Shown here piece by piece: positions 51,929-61,112 of a DNA stretch of 64,000 bases. The stretch is from Sphingomonas sp. SUN039 (GTDB lineage: Bacteria > Pseudomonadota > Alphaproteobacteria > Sphingomonadales > Sphingomonadaceae). Made by a program: the position numbers and the translations under genes. The DNA is taken from positions 1,222,001 to 1,286,000 of the forward strand of contig NZ_CP096972.1 in the NCBI RefSeq assembly GCF_024758725.1. The letters run 5' to 3'. Under the pieces are notes generated by a model. That model searched no databases. It was not told where the DNA came from and saw only the letters and a list, made by a program, of their open reading frames with translations. Within the stretch, counting starts at the first letter, position 1. Each line of letters starts with the position of its first letter.

Positions 51929-52906
51929 TCAGGCGGCCTGCTGCCGACCCAGGTCCCGGACCTGATCCGAGGCCCGAATGATGTGGAGCGGCGTTCCCGC
52001 CTGACGCAGTTTCTGCGCGAAATTGGCTTGAAGTCCCGAGCCTTCGCAGACGATAGCTTCGACGGGGCGCAGCCCGACGATCTTGTCGTTGCGCACGAAG
52101 CCGGCACGGTTGCCGTGCGCGCGGTCGAGCCGGAACTGGACCAGCTTGACGCCGCGCGCGGCTGCCCATGCTGCGGCAATGGCATCGCAGCCCTTGACCT
52201 GGGCCGTGGTCGCCAGGACCATCTCGGGGACACGGGTTTTGATGCTGTCGAGGCGGTTCCAGAGCAGTTCATGGTCGTGCCAGACGTTGCCGCCCGAAAA
52301 CGCCACCACCGGACCTTCGGGGGCATAGGCTTCGCGACACGTGCGCGCGCGTGCCGCAAGAAAATCGCGAGCTTCGATCTGGCTTGCGGTCAGGCTCGAC
52401 GACGTGCGGCTGCCCTTGGTTGCCGAGAATGGCCGCCCGGTTTCGACACGGAACACATCGGCCGCGTGATCGCGCATGCATTCCATCGCCTGCCGGGCAT
52501 CGAACAGCGTCTGAGCCAGGAGCTGCTTGTCCTCGAGTTCGGTTGCGTAGATTTCCGAAGGATCGAAGCATCGCGCGAGTTCGCCCAAATCTTTGGCGGC
52601 ATCGTCCTCGCGGCCTTCGATGCGCCTGGCAACGACGTGGAACGAGTTGACAAAGCCCCAGGCAAGATCGGCGGCATAGCTTTCCATCCTGGTGTCGCGG
52701 AACACATCGAATAATGTCCCCATCATCATCTCGACGGCGCAGCGCACCATTTGCGGGTCGGGCATGTCGAGCGCTTGCGGTGCGTCGACAATCGACAATT
52801 TGGCCATTTCATTCTGGCCGTCGAACGCGGTGTCGTAACCGCTGTCGCGATTGTCGCTGTCCGAGAAGTGGCGGGCCATGTCGGCGAAGTTGGTGAAACG
52901 GGTCAT
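51929..52906 (-). CDS. DUF2493 (SLOG-fold) protein
   Basis: A 325-residue protein with a helical N-terminal two thirds and a C-terminal Rossmann-like SLOG/YspA domain of the DUF2493 type: VVAFSGGNVWHDHELLWNRL, MVLATTAQVKGCDAIAAAWA, AARGVKLVQFRLDRAHGNRA and GFVRNDKIV. SLOG domains bind nucleotides or nucleotide-derived ligands; these long DUF2493 proteins are frequent on proteobacterial plasmids and mobile elements. A role in element biology is likely, mechanism unknown. AGGTTTC precedes the ATG and a strong terminator follows. Confidence 0.82.
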   Translation of the reverse strand: MTRFTNFADMARHFSDSDNRDSGYDTAFDGQNEMAKLSIVDAPQALDMPDPQMVRCAVEMMMGTLFDVFRDTRMESYAADLAWGFVNSFHVVARRIEGREDDAAKDLGELARCFDPSEIYATELEDKQLLAQTLFDARQAMECMRDHAADVFRVETGRPFSATKGSRTSSSLTASQIEARDFLAARARTCREAYAPEGPVVAFSGGNVWHDHELLWNRLDSIKTRVPEMVLATTAQVKGCDAIAAAWAAARGVKLVQFRLDRAHGNRAGFVRNDKIVGLRPVEAIVCEGSGLQANFAQKLRQAGTPLHIIRASDQVRDLGRQQAA

Positions 52907-53761
52907 TGAAACCTCCAGATGTGAAAATGCTCATCACCGCGATGAGGTCGCTCCGGGGGAATGCGGCGCCGTGGCGGTCACAGGACAGCGACCAGCGGGA
53001 AGCTGCCGCGCCAGCGGACGGTGGGGGAGCCGATTTTGGGGGGACGGATCGGGGCGCGCCAGCGACCCCGGGCCCCGCAAAATTGGGGGTACCGCCGGTC
53101 CTTGACGGCCACGCGCGCCGCATTCCATCATCGGAATTCATAGAGAGAGAAAAGAGTGAGGCCGGGCAGCGGAGATCCCGGCAGCGGTGCCGGAACAGAT
53201 CGCCGCGCGCCACAGGCCGAACAACCGGTGGTTCGTGATCGACCGGCGCCGTCGTCCAAGGGCGTTCGGCGCCTGGCCGAATCCCCTCTACGACGCGCAC
53301 GGGTTCCTGCTGCCACGCCGATCCCGCGCCACGCGCTCGATCATCCACCCCGCGCGCAAGGGATCGTCACCCGCAGGGCGGAGACAGGCATAGCCTGGCT
53401 CCGTGGAGCTGGGGCTGACGCTTCGTCAGCACCCAGCGGAATAGAGCCCGGTCCCGCGCACCCGCGCGGGATGCGCCCCCCAAGACCTGCTCGGGCCTGC
53501 CGCGCCGATCATCGAGTGCCTTCTTCCCTGCCGCACAAGAACCGAATTTCATCGACGTGCGACCTGGGTGTGTTGGCCGTCCAGGCGACGATCGCTGGTG
53601 CCGATTGGGATGCCGATTGGAGTGCCGGGTCGGCGTGCCTCGATATCAGGACACGACCGGTCCCGACGATCTTCCCGGCGACCATCCTTGTCACCGTTGC
53701 CGTAACCGCGCCCGGTCGCGTTGGGACAAAAACACTGACCCTCGAAAAAACCGCGCCGCGA
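52907..53761. other. Long gene-free G+C-rich stretch
   Basis: About 855 bases in which frames are open on both strands but lack starts with binding sites and have low-complexity products. It contains two similar G-run blocks at 53032-53043 and 53080-53090 (GATTTTGGGGGG and AAAATTGGGGG) and the 10-mer TCCTTGACGG at 53099 that also occurs in the inverted-repeat element at 50021. Promoters of the DUF2493 gene must lie at its left edge. No gene is called. Confidence 0.5.
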
Positions 53762-54355
53762 TCAGGCGACGTCGGTGCGTTGATCGCGGCCCTTGTCGGC
53801 TTCGTGAGAGCGAGCATAGCGAATGGCCTGATCATGTTCATCGGCGATGCCATTAAGTCCGGCAAGAGCGCGTCCGATCAGGTCGGCCGTGGTTACCAGC
53901 TGGATATGGTCCGCCGCGACGATAGCATAGCCGCCGCCGAATGCGTCGCGTCGCAGCCGGTCCGAATAGCACGCCCATTCGAACGCGAGCGGCAGCGCGC
54001 TTGGGCAACTGCGCTGGAGCACACGCGCGACCGTTTCGACCTGGATCTGATGACCCGCAATCCAGAGGTCGACGCTGCCATTTTCACGCGGTTCGACCTC
54101 GATCGTGCAGCCCAGCCCGAAATAGTCTTCGTCTTCGAACACGGTCTTGAAGCCCGACCATGGGTCGTCAGCGTGGGTCGGCAGCGGCGGATACGTCACG
54201 GCGAACAGCGGATCGTGCAGGATCGCGCTGGCATGGGCGCTGGTCTCGTTCCCGTCGCCGAGCAACTCGCTCGCCGTAAAGCACAGGCGGGCAAGATGCG
54301 CCTCGGCCTTGGTCGTGGTGACGACAAACGCGGTGGCAACATAGGAATTCGACAT
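53762..54355 (-). CDS. Hypothetical protein
   Basis: A 197-residue protein: MSNSYVATAFVVTTTKAEAH, then EDEDYFGLGCTIEVEPRENG, VDLWIAGHQIQVETVARVLQ and a helical end (TTADLIGRALAGLNGIADEH). GGAGG lies six bases before the ATG. The frame is open upstream without a start context. Alternating strands and helices suggest a compact alpha/beta protein; no family recognised. It sits between two other small unknown genes in the plasmid maintenance region. Confidence 0.68.
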   Translation of the reverse strand: MSNSYVATAFVVTTTKAEAHLARLCFTASELLGDGNETSAHASAILHDPLFAVTYPPLPTHADDPWSGFKTVFEDEDYFGLGCTIEVEPRENGSVDLWIAGHQIQVETVARVLQRSCPSALPLAFEWACYSDRLRRDAFGGGYAIVAADHIQLVTTADLIGRALAGLNGIADEHDQAIRYARSHEADKGRDQRTDVA

Positions 54356-54468
54356 CGGAAGCCTCCCGGGAATGAGGTTTGCAGGCGTTCGGGCACAATC
54401 GGGCCGTACAACGGCCATGGGCGCGTCTCGTCGGCCCGACCCCCCGTAGTCGTCCCTTCCCCTTCGCT

Positions 54469-54789
54469 TTAGTCGCGGTGCCTGAGCGTCAGTCGTGCAC
54501 GCTGCTGCGCGGGGCCATTGGCGGTGCCGAGCGACTTGAGGCGATCGGTCTCGAGCGTCGCCGCCAGGCCTTCGGGCACGACAGCACAGGGCGCAAGCAG
54601 CGCGAGCGCCGCGGCTGCGGTCGCCAATTCGCCGGGCGCCGTCCCTTGCCAAAAGATGACATCGTCCTCGCCATCGGCCTCGGTCACCAGGACCTGGGCG
54701 AAAAACGTCGCAAGCGGGCGATCCCAGCCGACCGTGATGCGCGTGCCGCGCGGCTGGTCGGGCCGGGGTTCGAGCGTGTGACGACTCAT
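54469..54789 (-). CDS. Hypothetical protein
   Basis: A 106-residue protein (MSRHTLEPRPDQPRGTRITV, GWDRPLATFFAQVLVTEADG, EDDVIFWQGTAPGELATAAA). The ATG has GGAG six bases upstream. Small hydrophilic plasmid proteins of this form recur beside DUF2493 and ArdC genes, but I cannot name the family. Confidence 0.65.
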   Translation of the reverse strand: MSRHTLEPRPDQPRGTRITVGWDRPLATFFAQVLVTEADGEDDVIFWQGTAPGELATAAAALALLAPCAVVPEGLAATLETDRLKSLGTANGPAQQRARLTLRHRD

Positions 54790-54869
54790 TCTGCTCTCCA
54801 GATCAAGGCCGTGCCGGCACGGGGCATCGACGACGCGTGCCTGACGAGCCTGGCGCAGGGTCCGGCCAG

Positions 54870-55577
54870 TCAAAGCTTCTCCACGCGATAAGCGGACGTG
54901 CCCGACCATGTCAGGCGATACATATCGGCTTGCACGACCGATTGCACGACATTGGGCCAGAGCGCGGCGATGCACGTCCCGCCGGCATGGCGAACCGAGG
55001 GGTAGATGAGTCCGTTGTGACCACCTGCCCGAGCCGTCGCCGCAAGAGCGTTGCCCCGGGGATAGCCGATGGCCGGATCCGGATCGAGGCTCGGATGATC
55101 GGGTAACCCGCGAAGGTCGACGAACACCCCGGCCATGCTCGCCAGCATTTCGCCATAATCAACGACGGCAGTGTAATCGCCCGCGTCTGCCAGTGCATTG
55201 CTCAAATGATAGCCGACTTCAACGAGACAGGTTTCCACCGCAAGGGCGGCATACCAGGCACCGCGCGCGGCCGGGTTGAAACGCATCGGCGCGCGCGGTT
55301 TGGCGTAAGCGAAGCTGGCGTTGATGAACTTTGCGTGCGGGACGCCATGCACGAGTTCTTCGGCGGTCAAGCCAGCGTAGCCCCGTTCCTCGGCGATCAG
55401 GCGGCCGCTGGTTGCGCCTTCGATTTCGGCGAGAAGCGCAAGCTCGTCTTCGTCGTCGGCGAGCGGCGTCAAGACGGCTGCGCGCAACCGCGCGCTGGCG
55501 ACGAGGCGCACGGTTCGGGGGAACGCGTCCCGCACCAGCGGAACGCCGTCCATGAAAGCGTCGTCAGAGCCCGCCAC
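54870..55577 (-). CDS. RES-domain toxin
   Basis: Toxin of the RES/Xre type II toxin-antitoxin family; characterised members deplete NAD+. The 235-residue chain shows the RES pattern: an arginine in FPRTVRLVASARL, FNPAARGAWYAALAVETCLV with the conserved Tyr and Glu, and a final serine/tyrosine-containing segment (RLTWSGTSAYRVEKL). The start overlaps the antitoxin stop by 14 bases; an ATG at 55553 is an alternative. It is longer at the N-terminus than minimal RES toxins (about 160 aa). Confidence 0.85.
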   Translation of the reverse strand: MAGSDDAFMDGVPLVRDAFPRTVRLVASARLRAAVLTPLADDEDELALLAEIEGATSGRLIAEERGYAGLTAEELVHGVPHAKFINASFAYAKPRAPMRFNPAARGAWYAALAVETCLVEVGYHLSNALADAGDYTAVVDYGEMLASMAGVFVDLRGLPDHPSLDPDPAIGYPRGNALAATARAGGHNGLIYPSVRHAGGTCIAALWPNVVQSVVQADMYRLTWSGTSAYRVEKL

Positions 55578-56001
55578 GCAGGGCGTCGATATATTGCCGC
55601 GTTTCGAGCATGCGCGGGATTCCGCCTTCGATCATCGCCTGGACCGGCGTCAGGCGATCGAAGACCGGGCCGCGATTGGGAAGTTTGGGCCAGCGATCAG
55701 CCATGTCGTCGGCAAACAGCAAATGCAGGCCCTTGAAGACGCCGATCAAAGCAGACGCGCGCGTCAATTGGTCCTGACCGAGCACACCGTCCCATTTGCC
55801 GGCTTTCATCCGGTCCCAGGTGCTTTCGGAGACCCCCAGCAAGGCAGCGCCTTCGGCGTTGCTGCCGTCCCATGCAGCCACAAGGCGCAACACCGCCTTG
55901 ACCGCGGCAGCGGTCAAGCGCTGCCGGTCTTCTTCGACAGCAAAGTTTTGCAATCCGACCGGCTTGACCGGCAGGCGCTCGTGTTGAACAGCATGGACCA
56001 T
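55564..56001 (-). CDS. Xre/MbcA/ParS-type antitoxin (DUF2384)
   Basis: A 145-residue partner of the RES toxin. An N-terminal helix-turn-helix (LVAAWDGSNAEGAALLGVSE, STWDRMKAGKWDG) is followed by the DUF2384 toxin-binding part (ASALIGVFKGLHLLFADDMA, LTPVQAMIEGGIPRMLETRQ, YIDALRGGL). AGGAG lies seven bases before the ATG. It precedes and overlaps the toxin gene, the usual order for co-regulated pairs. It should bind its own promoter, where a short palindrome is seen. Confidence 0.88.
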   Translation of the reverse strand: MVHAVQHERLPVKPVGLQNFAVEEDRQRLTAAAVKAVLRLVAAWDGSNAEGAALLGVSESTWDRMKAGKWDGVLGQDQLTRASALIGVFKGLHLLFADDMADRWPKLPNRGPVFDRLTPVQAMIEGGIPRMLETRQYIDALRGGL

Positions 56002-56022
56002 AGCGCGTCTCCTGATGCGAAT

Positions 56023-56035
56023 ATGTGCCTCACAT
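56023..56035. promoter_or_regulatory. Palindrome ATGTG-CCT-CACAT, candidate antitoxin operator
   Basis: Perfect 5-base arms with a 3-base spacer, 22 bases before the antitoxin start. Placement over the expected core promoter fits autorepression by the antitoxin's helix-turn-helix domain. Confidence 0.45.
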
Positions 56036-56291
56036 GATGCGATGTCAAGGATTGGCCCGTCGTAGGATATGAAGCGCGCGACGTGCCGACACAATCTGGG
56101 GCCAAGTGTTTTCGGCCTCGGTGCGGGGACATCCCCGGGCAGTCGGTGATCCGTCAGGACCGCAGCCCGGCTGCTCAATGCAACAGATTTCAACCTGATG
56201 TGGCCTGATGCGCCGGGCCGGCGCCGGCTGAGGCGCACGCGTGGGAGGAACCGATCGCCCAAAGGTTCCGGGTGCGGCGGCCATCGGCACG

Positions 56292-56501
56292 TCAACTGGT
56301 GACAACGACGATTTCGGCCGAACGGTCGAGGACATCGGCAGAGCGCAATACGCGAAGCGGTTGCAACGGATTGCTTGTCCGGACGATCGAAATGTCTTCG
56401 TGGCCGGTCTCGAACAGGCGGGCGGCGACACGCCGGGCATGTTCGCCGCTGCACAGATCGGCGCGGCGCGTCGAGCGCGGAACGAGCGGGGGCGCGGACA
56501 T
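56292..56501 (-). CDS. Small hypothetical protein
   Basis: A 69-residue protein (MSAPPLVPRSTRRADLCSGE, then HARRVAARLFETGHEDISIV and VLDRSAEIVVVTS). AAGGAG lies seven bases upstream of the ATG and the gene follows the next one by 22 bases on the same strand. The alternation of helix and strand suggests a small alpha/beta fold. Family unknown. Confidence 0.62.
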   Translation of the reverse strand: MSAPPLVPRSTRRADLCSGEHARRVAARLFETGHEDISIVRTSNPLQPLRVLRSADVLDRSAEIVVVTS

Positions 56502-56523
56502 GGCGGGTCTCCTTCCAATCGGA

Positions 56524-57150
56524 TCAGTCCCGTGCACCGAACACCGGGGCATGGACTCGGGTTTGCGGAATGATCGACCAGTCGCGATCACGCAGCCGGG
56601 TAACGCGATAATGGCCGCCATGCGGGGCGATCAATGTCAGCCGGCGGCCGACGCGGCGCACGGTGAACTCGTCGCCCTCATGGCCGTCGGTGAAGCGCAT
56701 CGGTGCCGCGAACTTGATCCGGTCGCCGTCGCTGATGGCGCGCTTGCGGCGTCCGATCGTGGCGCGGCAGCGCTGCCGCCACGCGCGCGCATAGTCGCTC
56801 GACGTCGGTCCGAGCATCGCGAGGATCGCTTCGGGACACCCGGTTTCGCACGGTCCCGCATGCTCGCTCATGTCCTTATAGCCGAAGACATGGCCGTCGC
56901 GCGCGTTCGGTGTCCAGCGCGTGAGACAGACGATGGCGAAGACGGGTTCGGTCGCCTCGGTACCGTCACGATGCACAAAGCTCTGGACTGCGGCATAATA
57001 GACCCGGTCGACATAGGCGGATCGCAGCACGCGAAGACCCCGCGTCGATCCATCGTCCTGCGCGCGTTCATGGGTGAACGCGGCATCGAGATAGGCTTTC
57101 GGGGTTGTCGTGCTGCCCATATGTTCGCGGGTCATCGTCAGCCAGCCCAT
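56524..57150 (-). CDS. DUF6927-like plasmid protein
   Basis: A 208-residue protein beginning MGWLTMTREHMGSTTTPKAY, with LDAAFTHERA, VYYAAVQSFVHRDGTEATEP, VFGYKDMSEHAGPCETGCPE and a C-terminal beta part (FTVRRVGRRLTLIAPHGGHY). This layout matches, from memory, a family of plasmid and integrative-element proteins listed as DUF6927; the number should be checked. AAAGGA lies seven bases before the ATG. The conserved Cys pair (CETGC) might bind metal. Function unknown. Confidence 0.7.
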   Translation of the reverse strand: MGWLTMTREHMGSTTTPKAYLDAAFTHERAQDDGSTRGLRVLRSAYVDRVYYAAVQSFVHRDGTEATEPVFAIVCLTRWTPNARDGHVFGYKDMSEHAGPCETGCPEAILAMLGPTSSDYARAWRQRCRATIGRRKRAISDGDRIKFAAPMRFTDGHEGDEFTVRRVGRRLTLIAPHGGHYRVTRLRDRDWSIIPQTRVHAPVFGARD

Positions 57151-57817
57151 GGTCGGGTCCTTTCGTGGGGCAGACGGGTGACGGTTGGCGGTCGTCTGCG
57201 ATGTGGAGTTCGCGGCGGATGCGGCGCGCGAATTGGACGGGATCGAGCAACACGGCGATATCGGCGGTCCGGCTGCGCGCGTTTGCCCCGTCGTTTGCAC
57301 CGTCATTGCGCCGATACGCGACCTCGGCACCGGGGCGCGGCAGGTCTGTCGTCACGCGGACCGACAGCGTCGGCGTCACGAGCACGATATCGGTCCTGCC
57401 GAGGCTGTCCGGGCCGCGCCTCAATTCTGCTGCGGCGCGTTCACCAAACGCGGCGGCGAGCGCGCCCAGCTGCGCTTCCGCCTCGCGGCAGAAAATGCGG
57501 CGCGCGGCGGCATCGGGCGCAATGCTGCGGCGGGCGAGCACGACGATTGACGGCTGGCCAGCGAGGGCGTCGATCCGGGTCAGGCAGTCGTGCCGAAGCT
57601 TTGTATCGTCGGCGCACCGGTCATCGCCAGCGCGGACGGATGCGATCCGGCCAAGGTGTCGCGCCAGAAGTCTGACCGCTGGATCGCTTTCGGGATCGTT
57701 CCCCGCGTTGCGCGCATCCTCGATGGCATCGCCGATCGCGCTCAGCGTTGTCCGCATGGTGGTCAGGCCTTCGGGATTGAGCGCGAGCCGGAAGCGAAAG
57801 TCGATATCGTACGTCAT
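57068..57817 (-). CDS. Hypothetical protein with 3' end overlapping the next gene
   Basis: A 249-residue protein starting MTYDIDFRFRLALNPEGLTT, followed by a long helical stretch and a strand-rich part (RTDIVLVTPTLSVRVTTDLP). The start is preceded by GGGAGGG. The last 27 residues are read out of frame from the start of the downstream gene (83-base overlap), so the natural stop may have been lost by a small indel near 57160; without a reference this is only a suspicion. No family recognised. Confidence 0.6.
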   Translation of the reverse strand: MTYDIDFRFRLALNPEGLTTMRTTLSAIGDAIEDARNAGNDPESDPAVRLLARHLGRIASVRAGDDRCADDTKLRHDCLTRIDALAGQPSIVVLARRSIAPDAAARRIFCREAEAQLGALAAAFGERAAAELRRGPDSLGRTDIVLVTPTLSVRVTTDLPRPGAEVAYRRNDGANDGANARSRTADIAVLLDPVQFARRIRRELHIADDRQPSPVCPTKGPDHGLADDDPRTYGQHDNPESLSRCRVHP

Positions 57818-57930
57818 GGCGGCGCGCCCTCCCCTGCTGTTCGCCCTTCGCTTCCCTCTTCGCTTTCTTGCCCGGTCGCCGTGACGCGCAGCGCGCCGCG
57901 AACTCGTGGTCGGGAGCCGGTCGACGCCTG

Positions 57931-58860
57931 TCAGGCCTCGGCACCTGCCTTGTGATCTGTCGCTTCTGTGGCCGAGCCGGCCTCGCCGAAAGCCTTGAGG
58001 AATTGATAGGCCTGTTCGGCCTTCGATGCGGCCTGGATGATCGCCGCCTTGTTGGCGCGAAGCACGCGCAACCAATGGCCGATATAATTGGCGTGACTGT
58101 CGTGGAGGTCGTTCGGGAGCCCGAGATCGGCGCAGATCAGGCCGCTGCCGAGTTCGGCAACCAGTTCCTCGCGGGCGTAAGCATCGTCACCGAACTTCTT
58201 GCCGAAAGTCCGGGCGAGCCGGTCGGCATGGCCGCTCCAATGGACATGTTCGTGCGCGAGCGTGCTGGCAAGATGATCGGCAGACACGAAGCTGTCGGGG
58301 TTCGGAATGTTGATGCTGTCTGCGATGCGGTCGTAATAGGCCTCGCTGCCGCCATAGCTCACTCTGGCGGGAATGTTCGCAAAGAACGCGTCGATGGCGG
58401 CTTGCCGTGCCGACGCAGTCAGCGCCGGCGGCGGCGCGTCGCCGGGATAAAAACGGGCCGGCAGCCCATCGATCTGGTCGACGTTGAAGACGGTGTAAGC
58501 GCGCAGGAAGCGGATCGTCCTGGTATCGCCAGGGGCTGCGTCGGATGCGCTGTCGTCCCGGGTGAACGACGAATAATAGACGCTGATCGAGCCCTTTTCA
58601 TGCCGTCGAACTTGGCCGCCCAGTTCGGATGCCTGTTTGTAGGTCATCCAGGTCGGACTCTTGTAGCCGAGCGCATCGGCGACGGCCCAGAGATAGAGCG
58701 TATTGATCCCCGTGTAGGGGGTCCCGCAATGGCGCAGCGGGCGACCGCCGCTGCCCGATGTCCAGGGCCGTCGCCAGGGCAGGGTTCCGGCCTCGATGCG
58801 GGCAATGATGAGCGCGGTGATTTCAGCCGCGATATCGCGTTGGCGTGGTTTCGGGCGCAT
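57931..58860 (-). CDS. ArdC-like antirestriction / zincin-domain protein
   Basis: A 309-residue protein with an N-terminal ssDNA-binding domain of the ArdC type (EITALIIARIEAGTLPWRRP, NTLYLWAVADALGYKSPTWM) and a C-terminal zinc metallopeptidase-like domain with the HExxH-related LAHEHVHWSGH and downstream EELVAELGSGLICADLG supplying a further ligand. ArdC proteins protect incoming single-stranded plasmid DNA from host restriction. It lies downstream of the ParB-like gene and is probably expressed early after conjugal entry. It is separated from that gene by a hairpin at 58882-58910. Confidence 0.87.
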   Translation of the reverse strand: MRPKPRQRDIAAEITALIIARIEAGTLPWRRPWTSGSGGRPLRHCGTPYTGINTLYLWAVADALGYKSPTWMTYKQASELGGQVRRHEKGSISVYYSSFTRDDSASDAAPGDTRTIRFLRAYTVFNVDQIDGLPARFYPGDAPPPALTASARQAAIDAFFANIPARVSYGGSEAYYDRIADSINIPNPDSFVSADHLASTLAHEHVHWSGHADRLARTFGKKFGDDAYAREELVAELGSGLICADLGLPNDLHDSHANYIGHWLRVLRANKAAIIQAASKAEQAYQFLKAFGEAGSATEATDHKAGAEA

Positions 58861-58879
58861 GAGGGCCTCGCGTGCAAAA

Positions 58880-58911
58880 GCGCAGCCGGAAGCGCGGGGC
58901 TCCCGGCTGCA
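58880..58911 (-). terminator. Hairpin between ParB-like and ArdC-like genes
   Basis: Arms GCAGCCGG and CCGGCTGC with a 13-base interior, followed on the minus strand by a weak GCTTTTGC. It may act as a partial terminator lowering expression of the downstream ArdC-like gene. Confidence 0.5.
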
Positions 58912-58936
58912 CAGGTTTCAGGAGGAGGAGGCGTCG

Positions 58937-61027
58937 TCAGGCGGCAACGATATCCTCGGCGACAGAAACGTCCCCGGCCTCGGCATCGTCGGCGACGACG
59001 GCATCGCCTTCATCGATGGCTTCGCCTCCGCCATCCCCAGCGTCATCGATGCCGCTTCCATCGACGCTGCCCCCGCGTTCGACGGTGTCTTTGGCGGCGT
59101 CATCGACACCCTCGACGATCGGCGCGCCCGAGCCGGTACCGAACTGCATCGCCCGGGGCAGCCAGGCGAGCGCCGTCTCCCTGATTTCGGGTTCGCTGAC
59201 GGCATGACCGGCAAACAGCGTCTGGCACGATCCGGAGATTTCGCCCTTCTTCGACTGCATATAGCGCCCAGCGAGCGCGGGTCCGCCGACGTCGGCGAGA
59301 ATGGCGAGCAGCGTCGACTTGCTCACCTTGTCGAAGAAGTTCTCCGAGGTCGGCCGCCACCAGGCGGCGACGTCGATTTCGAGCAATTCGGCCAGCCTTG
59401 CCTGCAAGGGGTTGGTACGATGACCGAAGCTGCACTTGGCCTCGAGCGACGTCGCCACCGCCATCGCCAGCCATGCAGCCTTGGCATCGTCGTCGAGCGC
59501 GCGAAATGCGTCGAACCGGTCGACCTCGCGCGCGTGTTCGGTCCATCCGCTGTCGAGCTCGCTCTGCACCTCGCCGAGATAATCGCGCGCCCGACTTGGC
59601 GGCACGTCGCGCGCTGGAACCGGATCGTCGGGGCGACGCCTGGCGATCGTCGACCCGTAAGCTGCGTGGCGCGGATCGACGATTGCGAACAGCGCATAGT
59701 CGAGCGCGAGCGCGGGCTGGGCGAGGATCGCGGCAGCAAGGACGTCGCGCCGCTGGACCGCAAGCGAATCCGACAGCTTCGCGCTGAGCGGCTTGCCGCC
59801 CGGCACCGTCGCATCGACCGCAGGCGGCGATTTGATCCGTCCCCCGGCGGTGGTGACCGGTCCGGTCTCGCCGGGTTCGCCGATCGGCGCTTCGCTGTAA
59901 TAGCTGGTGTCGAGGACGAGCGCCCCGCTCGGCGTGAGGAGCAGGAATGCGCCGATCTTGCTCTTCAGCGCGTCATCGAGCGCGGCGGGGCGATCGTCGA
60001 GCGTCTGGTAGCGGAGACGAAGCGCCTCGCATTCGGCCTCGAGCGCCTCATAATGGCCGTCGTCCTGGCCGTCCTCATCCATCGCGGTTTCGATTTCGTC
60101 GAGGCGCGCTTCGATCGCCGCCATGGCTGCGGATTCGGCCTCGGTCGGATCGCGCTGCGGGACAGACACGCGGTAGAGCGATGCGGCCTCGTTATAGGTG
60201 TTGGTCGTGGCGATGGGCCGGATCCAGGCAAGGCCGGTTTCCGCACCGATACGCGTCGCTTCGGCCGTCATCTTCTCGGCGGCGAGGCGTTCGGCGATCT
60301 CGGGATTTGTCCAGCGGTCGCCATCGGTTTCGTAGAGGTCGCGGGTGACATGGCCCCCGGCGGCGACATACGCCTCCTCGCCGACGAGGAGTGCGATCGC
60401 GTCGGTGGCGCGCATCGTCTCATGCTGGATCGCGCGCTTGATCGTGTCGGCGCTGTAATAGCCTTGCGTCCCATAGGTCTCGAACACGCGCAGCTGCTTT
60501 TCGATATTGTCCGTCGAGGCAAAAGCCTTGGCCTTGTCGAGCGTCAGCGTGCCCTCGCGCAATGCGGCGAAGATGGGGTCGGCGAGATTGGCAAGCCGGA
60601 GACGGCCTTCGACGAACCGCCGGGTGACACCAAAACGCGTGGCGACCGCGTCGAGATCGTCGCCCTTGGCGATGAAGTCCTGGAAGGCGCGGCATTCATC
60701 GGCCGGCGTCATTGCCATGCGTTCGAAATTCTCGACGAGCGACAGCTCGGTCTTCTCAGCGTCGGTTGCGGTCTTCTCGCGGGCCGGAACCGGAAAATCC
60801 TTGTCGATCTTGCCCTGCTCGGCGAGCAACGTCAGCGCCTGGAAGCGACGACCGCCGGCAAACACTTCGAAATGGCCGCGCGGCTTCTTGAGCGGCGTGA
60901 CGACGAGATTTTGCAGAACACCATGAGCCTCGATGGTGGCTGCAAGTTGTTCGATGCTGCGGGGTCCGGTCTTGCGGACATTCGCGCCGCTCAGGCGGAG
61001 CTTGGAGAGTGGAACGGTTGTGAACAC
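58937..61027 (-). CDS. ParB/RepB/Spo0J-domain protein
   Basis: A 696-residue protein. The first 250 residues form a ParB-like nuclease/CTPase and helix-turn-helix unit: LRLSGANVRKTG, the ParB box FEVFAGGRRFQALTLLAEQG, ELSLVENFERMAMTPADECR, and LDAVATRFGVTRRFVEGRLR. The remainder is a long element-specific extension with an acidic C-terminus rich in DDA and EG. The GTG start has AGGAG seven bases upstream. It resembles the large ParB-like proteins of alphaproteobacterial plasmids and ICEs, often next to strawberry-notch helicases, rather than the 300-aa chromosomal ParB. Role in partition or in establishment is open. Confidence 0.88.
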   Translation of the reverse strand: MFTTVPLSKLRLSGANVRKTGPRSIEQLAATIEAHGVLQNLVVTPLKKPRGHFEVFAGGRRFQALTLLAEQGKIDKDFPVPAREKTATDAEKTELSLVENFERMAMTPADECRAFQDFIAKGDDLDAVATRFGVTRRFVEGRLRLANLADPIFAALREGTLTLDKAKAFASTDNIEKQLRVFETYGTQGYYSADTIKRAIQHETMRATDAIALLVGEEAYVAAGGHVTRDLYETDGDRWTNPEIAERLAAEKMTAEATRIGAETGLAWIRPIATTNTYNEAASLYRVSVPQRDPTEAESAAMAAIEARLDEIETAMDEDGQDDGHYEALEAECEALRLRYQTLDDRPAALDDALKSKIGAFLLLTPSGALVLDTSYYSEAPIGEPGETGPVTTAGGRIKSPPAVDATVPGGKPLSAKLSDSLAVQRRDVLAAAILAQPALALDYALFAIVDPRHAAYGSTIARRRPDDPVPARDVPPSRARDYLGEVQSELDSGWTEHAREVDRFDAFRALDDDAKAAWLAMAVATSLEAKCSFGHRTNPLQARLAELLEIDVAAWWRPTSENFFDKVSKSTLLAILADVGGPALAGRYMQSKKGEISGSCQTLFAGHAVSEPEIRETALAWLPRAMQFGTGSGAPIVEGVDDAAKDTVERGGSVDGSGIDDAGDGGGEAIDEGDAVVADDAEAGDVSVAEDIVAA

Positions 61028-61112
61028 GGGAGTTCTCCTGATGGCGATCCGGAACAAGCACCGGATCGCCCCGCCCCGCTTCCCCTTCCCTTTCTCAGGA
61101 GCCCCGGCCCGA

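Noticed and set aside
53156-54472. Open plus-strand frame of 438 codons covering a gene-poor stretch
   Set aside because: Low-complexity product and overlap in antisense with the well-supported gene at 53762-54355.
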